DNA from: Siphonodentalium dalli
Lineage: Eukaryota > Mollusca > Scaphopoda > Gadilida > Siphonodentaliidae
Direction: 5' to 3'
DNA length: 64,000 bases
Assembly (NCBI GenBank): GCA_032622095.1
Contig: CP136067.1
Location: forward strand, 134,791,990 to 134,855,989
The translations under genes and the position numbers were made by a program. Shown here in pieces: positions 47,724 to 60,000 of the stretch. Each line of letters starts with the position of its first letter. Position 1 is the stretch's first letter. Under the pieces are notes generated by a model. The model had not been told where the DNA came from and ran no database searches. It saw nothing but the letters and a program-made list of their open reading frames with translations.

Positions 47724-48466
47724 TTAATAGTCACTTGTTACTCGGAAACTGTTTCCCTTCCTGGTTCCATCCTGTTACTCGAAATAGTAAATCCCTTTAT
47801 ATCGCTCATTGCATTCCTATAGTATGCAACCTTATAGAGCATCATAGGTGCTCCTATGATGATCTCATGACATTTTCTAAAAGAATTACATACTTATCTA
47901 GAATCGCACTGAGTGAATTGTATCACGGCGCTCCTCTTGTAAATACAAAGACTTAGTGTCAACCAATCAGCAGTCTCGTTTTCGGTGCCATTTATTCCAT
48001 GTGAACGTTGTTTGAAATGTATGTGCATGTAAGAAGAATTGATTTCATTAACATATTTTATTTCTACAACAGAATACAAAGTCTTGGAGATTGGATGACA
48101 TATCATAGTTACACATTAAGCTAAAAAGGCCATATAATTTGTTCGAGTGTATATTCGATGATGTACATGCGTTGCATCTGAATATTTTCGATAAAGTCAC
48201 ATAAACACTCACTGTTCTCGTCCCATGTGGTCGTAACCGTGGAAACCGTCATGTGGTCGTTTGTACTTCATTTTCGTCTCCGTATTGAGGCAGAAGAACT
48301 GTTTTGAAACATCGAATGCGTCATCAATCTATATTAGAAACAGACAAGCTAGTAATAACCCTATATACTATACGTAAATAGTGTGCGACAAACAAAACAC
48401 TCAATCCCGGGTGACCCCACCATGGAACACCAGAATTCACGGTGAAGGTTTCCGCGGCGTTCGATC

Positions 48467-51400
48467 CAGGGGTGGCACCAGAAAATCCCCGACAGGGGGG
48501 CTACACAAATTACACCATATTGCCTGTTGGTATGTGAAATGAGCGACATATTGTGTGTGGCGAACCAATGAACAAAACCATATTGAAGTAATTATAGTCT
48601 CTTAGCTGGAGCTTGGAGAATTCTAATAGATCTACAGTTGCTTATAATTGATGAACATTATCACATATGTAAATAATAACACATATATTATGGTGGTGTC
48701 AATTAAACTTGAATTAAGGCTTCGCCACACTAATATTTGACCTGAGACAAGTCAGTGATAAGATAATTAAATTTCTTTTAAATTATTGCCAATATTGGCA
48801 CATGTGATACATCAAACTGGCCGTATATCTACATGTTTGCATTAGCTTATATATAACAGTGATATTTTAGCTTAATATATTGTTGCGAGGAACTGCATGT
48901 ATTTGACATATTGGTTAGTGTTAAGTGATCCTATTTTAAATATAAAAAAACATGTCTTACTGATGGGCTATCATGTCACGATGACACTCATATCCACCCC
49001 AGTAGGCCTATTGTGCATGTATTGTGATAATGGTGTCAAAGTCGGGGAAATTCATGCAATGATCTAAGGTCGTGGGCCATGCACTCATGTGTTAAACGCA
49101 TGCTTTACATGCATATACAGTTAATTGGGTAAATGAAAATGTGCTTACCTGAAGTTAGCTCCTATATGTGCACACGAAGTTTGAACAAAACACGGTTAAT
49201 CCATAATAAGAAACACACACACAATGAAATTCTGTACACTTTTGTCAATTTGTCTCTATATACATATGACATCTGAAGTTTGTTCACAAGTTCACAATCT
49301 ATATATACATGTATCATTTAACAAATGACACAATGGTGGTTAGTTCCACGGTAGTAACAGAAGTTATATCGAAATTCTGCACTTTGGAAATTTCGCCTTA
49401 AACATATTAATAACGACATCCAAGTCAATCCTGCTGCCACGTTCTCGGTGGATTCCTAACATCATCACACTGTCCAAACGCTGATCCTTCATCACAGATC
49501 GGAGATCATTTTTTTATCAGTCGCATTGAACTAAAGTTTCTTTCACACTCTGCTGTGTACATGCAATCGTAGCAATGCGTTCTAGCTCGAAAAATGCTTC
49601 TCTTGATTTTACCAAATAAGATCTTAATTGGAGCAGGCTGGTCGGTTGTTGTTGTTCTTTTGGTTTTCTTTGAATCGTGCGCTTCAATGTAGCTATTTCA
49701 CATGTGAGTGCATCTGTGTCTGAGTCAAACAATTTAGCAAACTCCACAAGCAATGCTGTATCCAGGTAAACTTGAGAACTAGGACATAAAGCTGTTATTC
49801 CTTTCATCATTGAAATATTGTTATTGTCAAATCTTTTGTCCAGTTCGGCGTTAACCCTGTCTATAATTTGATACACATCTTGTACATATGCATCAAACCC
49901 AACTTCGGTTCGCTTTCCGATAGTGCTCTCCACGAAAAAGTCTCGAAGACCCAATGGTGGTGTTACCTTTCTAGTAGGGCGGGCATTCTCAGGTAAATTT
50001 AATTTGGTGGAGACCGCTTCTGCTGCATTCCAAAATTCTTGACATGTGTCTCTTGTGCGACAGTCGTTAACTTCACTTATCAAAGTGGCAATTAATTCGA
50101 CAGCATTAGTTAGGTCGTTGGTAGCTTTCTGTAACATATCAGATGCAAATTTAGCTTTCTTTAGAATGTGTTTGATTACAGCTAGGTATCGAACAAAGCG
50201 GCGGTCTATCTGGAGCATGAATCCAGTGGCTTCGGTTATCCGTTCTGGTTTGTCGTCGTTATCTATGACATCCTGCAGCACTTCATACACGATGTCCAAA
50301 TGTTTCCAAATGACATTAAACTGTTTGGCCGGACATGACCATCGGGTGTCGGACACCTTCCCAACTTCAACTTTCTTCCTTTTATGCAGTTCTAATTTGT
50401 TGACCCATCTCACATGAACAGTGCTGCTGCTCATAAATGAATGAAGCTCCTTGAAGAGCGATATCATGTCGGCTACGCATTTTACATCAGTGACAACATC
50501 AACTATCACCAGATTCAGTCTGTGGCAAAAGCAGTGAACATAGTACGCCATTTTGGATCCAGTTTTCTCTGGAATTTTTTTATTAACTCCGTTCAAATGC
50601 ACGGAAACAACTGTTGCTCCATCGTAACCCTGTCCAACACAATTGGTCATGTTGGCATCGACTCTCTGTAGCCTTCGAATGATTGTTTCAGAAAGTCCAT
50701 CAGCATCTAAAGAGTCTGCTTCAGCCACGCCAATAAACTCCTCGTGAATTGCATTCTCAAAACAGTAACGCACTGCCACAACAACCTGCTCCTTGTGGCC
50801 TGTATCTTTAGACTCATCGGCAAGGATGGTGAAGTATTTAGCTTCACGAAGTTCATTCTTCACCTGATCCAAAACGAGATCACTCATAATAATTAGCAGA
50901 GCATCCTGTACGGCATGGTGTGTGTACTTGGCATTTCGTGGTCCGGAACGAATTTTTTCAGCAATTATTGGATCGCTTCTTGCCACTAATGACAGAATGG
51001 CCAGAAAGTTACCACACGACGGTCCATAGTCAAGTGTTTCAACATCGGTTCCCTTATTGCGAAAAGACCTGCCAGTTTCACGTTGTGCAATCTTTCTCTG
51101 AGCTGTTAGCAGCAATATGTCAGATATTATACGCATGTAGTGTCTGTTATCTTCAACAAGCTTTGTGTGTGCAACGTCCTGAAGTTCCAATACGGACTGA
51201 AATGCTCCGGACTTAACATCGACGTAGTGGGAATTGGCATCAACACATTCTGCGTGATTGAAACTTGTTTGATGCTGCAACAGTTTGTTATTTTTTTTCG
51301 CACCATAGCATTTTTTCCAATGAGATAATCCATGACCAACGAATGTCGATTCCACTCGGTCTATGGAAAAATGCCTGCAATGGAAACAATAGATGGAATC

Positions 51401-52722
51401 TTCTTTTTGAGAATACTCTATCCAGGGATATCTCTCATATAAAGCCGGATCGAACGCCCTGTACTGTTTACCACTCAAATGTGATGGAAACTTTATATTA
51501 TGTGGTTGGTGTGGAATGTCATCTTTGGATGTCGAAATATCGTTAGGTCCGGGTATTTTCGTTTGTGGTTGCGAGTCTGTCGTATCAGAAACTTGGTCTA
51601 ACCCAGATGGGTCGATTTCTTCCTCGTCCTCTTTTTCGTCACCAGATTCGTCTTCGTGTTCACTTTCAGTCACTTGACTAATGTCTTCGTGGTTGTCATC
51701 TTCTGTGTTTTCTTGTCCTTTAATCGCTGTACGTTGATTTGTTTCAATGCACTCCTGAACTCCTAATACAGCATTATCATGTGTCTCTATATCATCGATT
51801 CTGCGCTTTTTTGATGAATGTGCAGCTGGTTTTGAAAAAAATACATCCATCTTTGGTTGTTGTCCGTCATTTTCATCCATAAGAAGGGCTGTTGGTGCTA
51901 TGCGACCAGAATCGTGTAGATCTTTGTGTTTTGATTTGGTGTGTCGCGTAACATAGTCATTTTGGAAAATGTCGTTACATATAGTGCACCTCACATTGAA
52001 TCGCACAGCCTTTGCCATTTTATACAGTAGAAATAGAAATGAACTGAACGTCCCATGTATACCGGTATTAGTAAATACAAAATTAATGCCTTGCTTCTTA
52101 TATATTTGAATGTAACACATGACACATGATGGTTCCGGGGCCGGGCCAAAATGCGAGGGAGTCGTCATAAAGTTTAGCAATACATCAGTCATAATTAGCA
52201 GATGAGATAACTCGAAGATTAAAACCCATGAATTGTTGTGAAAATTCCTATATTCTAGGGAGGCCACTTGTCTTATGTGTCAGTTCTAATTTATAATTTC
52301 ATTAGTTGCAAGTGCCAGCATGGTGTTTCACTGTCGGGGATATAGCTAACATGTGGTTATATAGACCAATGTGGCCATTGTGACGAATGCCAGAGTAACT
52401 AGCAATGATAAAACTCACATGTTTGAATAGATTTTCATTACCACTAAAAGGCTGATGGTGTAACAATACAGGGGAATACCCCCGGATTTAATGGGAACAT
52501 GTGCCATGAATATTTTGTGTGGGATATATTCCGCTGTATGTTCTCTTTCTGACACTTTCCCACACTGACAGTCTGTACATGATTACTTCATCTTATACAC
52601 ACAACCGACCTACATATAGAAAATCCCCGACAAGTCCTCCCCGACGAGGGGGCTAGAGCTCCCCGACAAGGGGGCTATAGCCCACCCCCCCCCCCGTGCC
52701 CCACCCACTGGCGCCACCCCTG
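48467..52722 (-). mobile_element. hAT transposon, both ends and target duplication present
   Basis: A 4256-bp element. The left end CAGGGGTGGCACCAG (48467) and right end CTGGCGCCACCCCTG (to 52722) are 15-bp inverted repeats with one difference. The 8-bp target duplication GTTCGATC lies at 48459-48466 and 52723-52730, as expected for hAT. The single gene is on the minus strand. Its right subterminal region has repeated CCCCGACNAGGGGGCTA blocks and C-tracts (52625-52695), and one such block also lies at the left end. It predates the large duplication, since copy A shares its left end and left target site. Confidence 0.93.
49517..52018 (-). pseudogene. hAT transposase (ZMYM1/DUF4371-like), frameshifted near the C-terminus
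   Basis: The likely start is the ATG at 52018 (MAKAVRFNVRC), although the frame is open upstream to 52267. This gives 833 residues. Order of domains: an N-terminal C2H2 finger (C11, C14, H26, H31), a long acidic low-complexity linker, a TTF-type zinc finger region (RYPWIEYSQKEDSIYCFHC), the DUF4371 catalytic part with FTILADESKD and GQGYDGATVVS, and the insertion domain. A 13-bp deletion near 49555 relative to copy A removes the frame just before the hAT dimerisation segment and leads to a stop at 49517. A further 1-bp insertion in a T-run follows at 49508-49514. The residual dimerisation sequence remains at 49366-49510. Function (cut-and-paste transposition) is probably lost. Confidence 0.88.
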
Positions 52723-52730
52723 GTTCGATC

Positions 52731-53329
52731 CACGGTGAATTTGCGTTGAACGGATTAATATGAATCGAGATAAATCATGGCGACTGACCAGGGCTCACAA
52801 AGAATCACCGCAAAATACCGACAACTCTCCGGAACTTAGAATAGTTCACGAAATTTCGATTCATTTTATAACAATACTAGCTGGAACAGGCTACCAACAA
52901 GAGTCTTTATTCAACGTCGGATGGGTCTGCGGCCCCTTTGTCCGTTAATTTAAGGGCCTGTGGCCAGACAGTTCCTACTCTTATATATTGATAAGTACAA
53001 GCGCAATAAGAATATTCCCTATTGCCCTTAAGCGCAATAAGGAATATCGTATTGCACTTAAGCGCAATAAGGAATATCTTATTGCGGTATCTCTAATTGC
53101 GCTTAAGCGCTATTATCTATTAAATGTCAATTTGACTTCCCATAAAATAGGCCCATTATAAGCGTACTTGGTTTTTTGTTATTTATTTAATAAAAATTGT
53201 TTAAACCAAACTTCTTTTTTTTTAAATAACGGCGCGTTATAATCTTCACCAGGGTACCCCCAGTCACCACACCAAGTCGCTTTAAATCGGACCAACAGTC
53301 TGGGATAAAAATTCGGACAGACAGACAGA

Positions 53330-53365
<36 letters not shown>

Positions 53366-55115
53366 TTAACTAAATATTGACAATTGTCATATCTTGACTT
53401 GTTTAAACTTTTAATGGCCACGAAAATGAAAAATTGTGGAAACAGTTACTGTAGACCTATGCAATACATGTATACATACGTTTCGTGGTAATTACCGTGA
53501 TCCATGGAGTGTCGCGGTGATTCTGGGTCGTATGTAGTGACGTTGGATAAAACTGCCACCATGTTAATTACAACATATAGCGCTAGCTAATTTAATATTT
53601 TCTGCGTTATATCTAGCCGAAAATCATTGTCTAAACGCCTTGAAAGAGTAGCAAAACTGGAAGGGGATAACCATTGCATGACTGGATCTTCCTATAATTT
53701 TGCGAAACCCCTGTACCAATGCACAAATCAAACATTACTTATGAAGAATGTTAAGTCCAAATTGAAGTCCGTATTTCGAATACGGAGTGTGGTCGCGTCA
53801 CTGTGCATGGTTTTGCTCCACCAATGTCATATTCATGGTCACGTTCTTGCCACGGGAAACTTGTAGCAAAAACATATTGAAATATATACCTCATATACAT
53901 ACCACAGGGGGGGGGGCACTAATTCGGTACGAATAGCGCCGAACGCCGTCAACGTTGATTTTCTGATTCACTGCACCGATTTTGGTTGGATAAACGGTAT
54001 TGTCGCGTATATTGCTACTTCCAAAAGTTATATAAACCCTCCTTACCATGCAAAGTGCTGTAGAATGCCGATATAAACCTGTTTTATACGTTCAAGTGTT
54101 AGAAATCTTTCTAATCTGAGCACAAACATGTGACGGTTCACCATTAATCGTGGCAACATAATCTTTCTGATTGGTCGATATTCACGTGGCTTTGTTTACG
54201 AAAAGACAGTCCGAAAAAAAATATTGTGTATATCGACCAATGTGAAAGAGTCACATTTGCTAATACCGTGTGCGTAACGTAACTATCACAAGTATAACGT
54301 ACTCTTAATTATCGCCAATATCATGCTTAAGACATTTTAAACATATCATTTTCGGCTTGTTTTATATTATTTTTATGAAAAGGAATAACAAATGGCGTAA
54401 TAAATATATATAACGACAAATAGAATCAAATTGGTCATTTTCTTGGTACAGGCAAGGTACGAAAATTGGTGAAATCTGAGTACGAACGTCGGAGTGTTCC
54501 AATATCGTATTGCGATAATCACCAACCGTAGAGTGCATGTTACTGCTGCGATTTGAAGCAATTTTCTCACTTCAAAGTATACAAAAGTTGTTTTTAGACC
54601 TTCCACTGCATTTGACAGTGTAAGGAGGTTTTTATTCACTTTTGAAAGAAGAAAAACAAGCGACAATGCCGTTTACGCGGCCATAATCGGTTCGGTGAGT
54701 CAGAAATGCAACGAATTTCGGGAATTGGAAACCGAACATTGTCTAGCCTTGTCTTATATATTATATATTATGTAAATACTGTTTTCTACAAAGTGCCTGT
54801 GGTTCGTGCGTGTTCGGCCCATATTGTGAAGGTTTTTGAGAACATTTTTCAAACGAATGTGATGTACGCCGTGTAGTTTTTTTGTGGCGTGTGTATACAT
54901 CTTACTGCGTTATACTCAATCTTTATGACTGGAAAAATTCACTCTTCTAACGAAACTCTCATTCGTGTGTTTATAAGCAAATACCGAGATTCCACACGCG
55001 GCAAGGCTCTTGTGGAAATCGGTATTTAAATCTCGTATTCAGTCAAAATCCGTCGGTATCCTGTATGTATTGTTTTTGTGACTGAGAAAATATGTAGCAA
55101 GTCGAGTGAACTTAC
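52731..55115. other. Stretch right of the hAT element, mostly unannotated
   Basis: It contains four diverged copies of CTTAAGCGCAATAAGGAATA between 52990 and 53115, an ACAG run followed by a TA dinucleotide run at 53317-53361, and otherwise AT-rich sequence. It should hold the intron following the dioxygenase exon (minus strand), but I could not recognise a second exon. A 97-codon hydrophobic open frame at 54373-54666 (minus) has no recognisable family. Confidence 0.5.
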
Positions 55116-55271
55116 CAGTGGTTGCTTGATACCATGGTTCTTGATATAACAAAATCCTGTTGTTGTTAAAGCATTGAAAATATCAGAAGCAAGGGGCTTC
55201 AGTAGTTCGCTCGATACGTCATCAGATTGATTCACGCTAAAACTGGAGAAATCAACCAGTGGAATGGACAT
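55116..55271 (-). CDS. First coding exon of a 2-oxoglutarate/Fe(II) dioxygenase-like gene
   Basis: 52 complete codons from ATG 55271 to a consensus donor (CACTG followed by GTAAGT at 55115). The peptide begins MSIPLVDFSSFS and has the pattern of the N-terminal domain of isopenicillin N synthase-like dioxygenases: IPLVDFS, then LASDIFNALTTTGFCYIKNHGI, then QPL. The intron is phase 0. The catalytic HxD...H jelly-roll would be in later exons at lower coordinates. I did not find them before the hAT element, so they may be beyond a long intron, or this is an exon orphaned by the repeats. It is the only clear host-gene piece in the window. Confidence 0.75.
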
Positions 55272-56131
55272 GATTTGCAAGCTTCAAGAAGTCAGAACTA
55301 GAGGATTATCGAAATGAGATCCTGAGCACATGCATATACGAAAAGCAAACAGATAGTAAAATCGTGCATGTATGATACAAGCATCAATAGCACAGACTTT
55401 ATCTCAATATCACATGAAATCCGGTCGTTAATGTTGAGGTAAAAATTACACCAACGTCTTCGTCGCTTGCATGCATAAATATAAACACTATTTAATTCTG
55501 CTGAACAATATATTTGAATAGGTTGCGCACTGCCCAATGATATGGTTAATATCTCATGGTGTATTGTTGAAATGTGCAGCAACATGCGACAAGAACACTG
55601 TGAATTTCATGGCTCTAATTGTGTAATTTGTTCGCGGAATGCATGCGTAACGAGAGCACTGAGACACAAATATGCGTTGTGTCTCTATATTTCACCGTAC
55701 CTGTATACAACAAATAACGTACCGTAGCCCAGTGACTCAGTTGATATGGTGCATGTCACGTGATCCACGCAAACTTATTCGTGTACATTGACATGTTTGT
55801 CAGTTACTTATCGGGTTTGGTGGTTTCTACGTGCATTGTGGTGATTTATTGGTTAGATCAACCTTTACGCTACACAGCCTCCAGTATTGACAAGCCCATT
55901 AAGGGTACGTTCATACACTGGCAGGTTAGCACGGCATTTTTTGAAGGTATTTTCTACCAGAAATCCCTATGGTGCAAGAATATGAACGGCAACATGCATA
56001 TACCATGCATATACCATACATATTAACCAATGATAGCGACATGTGAGGTAATATTTCGGCAGTCACACACGTAACGGTGATACTAACACATTGCCTTATA
56101 TAACTGTATGACTGATTATTGCGATGTTATT
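55272..56131. other. Upstream region of the dioxygenase exon
   Basis: Presumed promoter side of the minus-strand gene. On the plus strand a 77-codon frame from ATG 55793 begins with a hydrophobic signal-anchor-like stretch (MFVSYLSGLVVSTCIVVIYW) and has a donor-like GGTACGT about 120 bases downstream. It could be a divergent first exon, but nothing else supports it. Confidence 0.3.
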
Positions 56132-56312
56132 GCAGGATATTTACAGGCACCGCTACTATTGGAACTACATAGTTTTCACTTCGCATGTAGTTAGCTGTGG
56201 TACAGATGCAAGTGCAGGATATTTACAGACACATTTCGATAGCATCGCTACTACTGGAACTATACAGTTTTCACTTCGCATGTAGTTAGTTGTGCACATG
56301 GTACAGATGCAT
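56132..56312. repeat. Tandem duplication of about 80-97 bp
   Basis: CAGGATATTTACAG ... CACTTCGCATGTAGTTAG occurs twice in a row (from 56132 and from 56214). The second copy is longer by two short insertions (ACACATTTCGATAG and CACATG). Confidence 0.8.
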
Positions 56313-56579
56313 GTTATAAGCATTTTTGCATTAGGTTTCTGACCCATTGTAGCTTTCTTTTCAGAAATACGTGCAAAATAATGCCTGTCAAATTATCGAG
56401 TGTTTGTACGTACCCTAACACATATGTCGTTATGTGCTTAATACATGCAACCCGTCCTAGAATACGTGAATTAAAAAAAAAAGACTTTAAAGGTTTATTC
56501 AGGCACATACATGGCTTGTTTGTCGTCGTGTGTGATTATACTTCCATTTTATAGTTCCGGATTCATTGTTGAGGGGAAC

Positions 56580-57087
56580 GTCATGTGGCGTGAACGTAGT
56601 CAGGGATCTAATAAGGGTACCCTTGCACCCCCTGGGACTTAACTTCACCCCACTCATTTTGTTCCTTATTGTGTCCTTCAACTTTTAAGCAATGTTAACA
56701 AGAAACAAAAGTGGCTGTGTAGACTCCAGACAAGATGGCGGCCATCATGGCCGCCGTTTTTCAGACTAGGCCCTAAGTCAGTTTGATGCAAATTATAGCG
56801 GGAAACTCTTATAAAATGTATACAAATGTATATATTTTCGTGAAGCTAAGACATAATGACACTTTTATAGGGCAAAATTGAAACTTAGAAATTAGACATT
56901 ATTTTGTATTTTTTATATTAATTTAGCATTGAAGCAATGATATATGTAATTATTTGGGTCCGATCCCTCAAAATTTCGATTTTACAGAATGCGGTATAAC
57001 ATTTCACAAAAAATCACAATTGGGATTCTAGTCATATTACAACATGAAATTAGCAGAATTGTGTAATGTAAATGAGGCATATTAGTC
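56580..57087. repeat. Diverged outer copy of the arm end
   Basis: 56590-56760 (CTTAACTTCACCCCACT, AGTGGC, GACTCCAGACAAGATGGCG) is a diverged direct repeat of 57130-57260. The rest of the interval is AT-rich with no gene. A C-tract of about 21 bases follows at 57114-57134. Confidence 0.65.
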
Positions 57088-60000
57088 CAGGAGATATTGG
57101 TCGACCTCTTCAACCCCCCCCCCCCCCCCCCCCCAGTACTTAACTTCACCCCACTAATTTTCTTCCTTAAGGTCTCTTCTAATTTTTTTCACTTGTTAAC
57201 AAGAAAAAAAAGTGGCCGCAGAGACTCCAGACAAGATGGCGTCCATCATGGCGGCCATTTTTTTTAAATGCACCAGGTCTCTTTGATCGCCATTATAGTA
57301 AAGATGATAGCACATGCGGTCTTGTTTTCCGCTCGATTCGTTATGCTAATATACAACCCTTACAAATTAGCCAAAACTCCGACCCCAGAATCCAATATGG
57401 CGGCCAAGATGGCCGCCGAAATGTGAAAATATGCTATTTTTCTGACATGTTACCACCTTTCGTTTGTCTCTGTGGGAAAATGTTAGAATTTTTGCGTCAT
57501 GTTATACATTTATCATATAGAGAAGTCATTGGCGAATACATGGGGACCATAATATGCATTCATTGCGGGATATTTTTGTCCGATATCACGTTTTCCCAAA
57601 TGCCGGTATCATAGGTCAAAGCCGAATCTCCGTTAATAACGCGATGTTATGTTTCGAATCAATGAATGTTATTGCTATTATAACAACACCCATGCATATA
57701 TATTTGCAGGAGATACTCGAGCTAGGATTCCTCTTATACCTGAGTTGAGGAATATTTACCCAAATCCAAGATGGCGGCCAAAATGGCCACCAGAAATAAA
57801 AAATCGCCGAAAATCGCTGATTTTAACATCAGTGAGCATTATTGTCATGACAACTCCACACCTGCTTACTATTGTAAGTTGGGAACACTTAGGCGAAGAA
57901 CTTTCCTTGTACCATATCCAAATAAAAGTCCCCCAAATCCAAAATGGCGCCCACAATGGCGGACAGATTTTGAAAAATCACCGAAATTCCCTCATATTCA
58001 CATCATTGGGCATTATTGTCGAGACAACTCCATCCATGCGTACAGTTGAGTTGGAAATACTGAGGTGAAGTAATTACCTTACATCTCATGCAAGAAATGG
58101 TTTTCCAAATCGAAGATGGCGGCCAAAATGGCGACCGAAATTTGAAAATAAGTCTACATTACTTTACTTTCTTAGGATGGGCGTTATTGTTTCGCGATTT
58201 CTACCCACCATTACATGTTGATATGTATGAATTATTCATTAGGGTTTGGCAAGTGATACTCACAGTCAATATGGCGGCCAACTGGCGGGCAGAAATTGAA
58301 AATAAGCCGATATTATCACATACTAATTTCAACTTTTTGTCATAATATTGATTTGTATGAACGAAACGGTACATAATATAAGCCATATATTAGTTCCAAT
58401 GTAAGTCGTAGCCTTTTGGAAGGATGAAAACCCACAATCGCAATGTGGCATTTCAAAATCCATTCTCCACTAAGGGCTCATACTGGCCGTAACCGTATAT
58501 AGGTGCGCCGAATAGTCATATTATGACTTCCAAGAATCAAAACAACAGTACCTGAGCTTATTCTGAATTGCCACATTCAGCATTATCTAGACTCGTTTCC
58601 GTCTCTTCGTCAGATTAATCTATCTCACTCACAACAACAGTTCAGTACTCTTCTTTGTAGGAGTGTGCCACTAATCGGAATGTTTCAAACAATACATATG
58701 CCGGTGTCCAGCTCACGTGTTGGTTTCGAAAGCTTGGAATTCTTAGCGAGCTTCATTCGTGGTATAGCTTATGGTATAATTCAGATGCTACATATGGGGT
58801 ATATGCGTCATCTTGTGCGATACACTATACAGGTATTCGGTGACCTAATGGGGCTAACAACGTGTACAGCTGGTGATCTTCCAAAAGAGCCACTTCTCAA
58901 TATATGGTTCATCAATTCACATACTCATCTAATGCACTGACGTACCCGGACAACTTCTGTATATGGCTTCGAATGTTGAAAGCCCGATATTTGACGGATG
59001 CATTTCTGCTAAGGCGTAGAAGACCATAATGCATAATATATCCAAACTCCTTGAACATGATCATAAGAACAAGCTTGTTGGCGTCCAGCAATCGTCTCAC
59101 CGAACAGATCCAAGCAGATGATAACAATACACACGGTGCTAGTTTGTGGGTATGTGTCATGATAGTGGAAATGAAATTGGACCATGACTGCACCGCCCCT
59201 TAAGTTATATATATATACAGCTATATGATCATAAAGGTCGCGTTCCCCAACGGCCACAGCCATTGCCATCGAGACTGTAAATTGTTCTTTAAATACATAG
59301 TGAAATAAATGCACCACAGTTCCTGACATTTTCTTGAATAATACCGCCCACATACTGACACTAACCCCGAGAGCGGATAACAAAACACGCATACATTCAT
59401 GCTATAAAGACATTATCCTTTAGTCCATCCGACTGTTTTGAGGGAGGCTAGCATATTATTATCCAGACAAAGGTGTACGTAGTTGAATCAGAAAGGCTTC
59501 GAAACGGATGTGGAAATACAATCTTACCACACCAAATAAAACCGACACGCACGACATTCGATATCTTAAACATGCACCAGGTGTAGGGGTGGTGTATACA
59601 GTGGCCCATTTCATTCCCACTATCATGGCGCATGTCCACAAACTAGCACCGCGAGCATTGTTCTTCTCTGCTGGGAGATATTCGACGAGACAACTGCGGG
59701 GCGTCACACAGTTTGCTTCGGATAATGGTCAAGAAGTGTGGGTAGTCTGTACACTCGGGTCTTCTCCTTACCAGATAGACATCTGTCCAAGGGAATGAGA
59801 CAGCTAGCAACCTTCGAAACACTGTCGAAGTTGTCCACATATGCCAATGCGTTCGCTGAGTTTGTGAGTTGACGAACCATCTATTGAGAAGTGACTAGCT
59901 AACTGGTTCGCCAGGTGTACATGTCGTTATCCCATGGGGTATGAGACACATACATAGAGATGACCTTCTGTAAGCTAGACACCGGAAAATGAATTGTTTG

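Larger units (their letters stand above)
23758..50813 (+). repeat. Tandem segmental duplication, copy B
   Basis: Same order and orientation as copy A. It is longer because of a LINE insertion (about 25271-29395), a Polinton-like insertion (33581-38282) and a satellite expanded by more than 3 kb. It lacks the 4611-7371 and 12731-14590 insertions of copy A. The right edge is where homology to copy A stops, inside the hAT coding region; the transposon continues uninterrupted here. A duplicated haplotype in the assembly would give the same picture and has not been excluded. Confidence 0.9.

Noticed and set aside
48459-48466. GTTCGATC as a tRNA T-arm / B box
   Set aside because: It is the hAT target duplication. 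No cloverleaf can be formed around it.
53317-53361. ACAG/TA microsatellite as the 5' end of a second Helitron on the minus strand
   Set aside because: The motif is suggestive, but I found no CTAG end, no empty site and no similarity to the body of the 4611-7371 element.
57649-58068. A 139-codon open frame repeated at 61056-60637 as a conserved gene pair
   Set aside because: The two are the same DNA in inverted arms, and the peptide is itself a repeat of the 172-bp unit.
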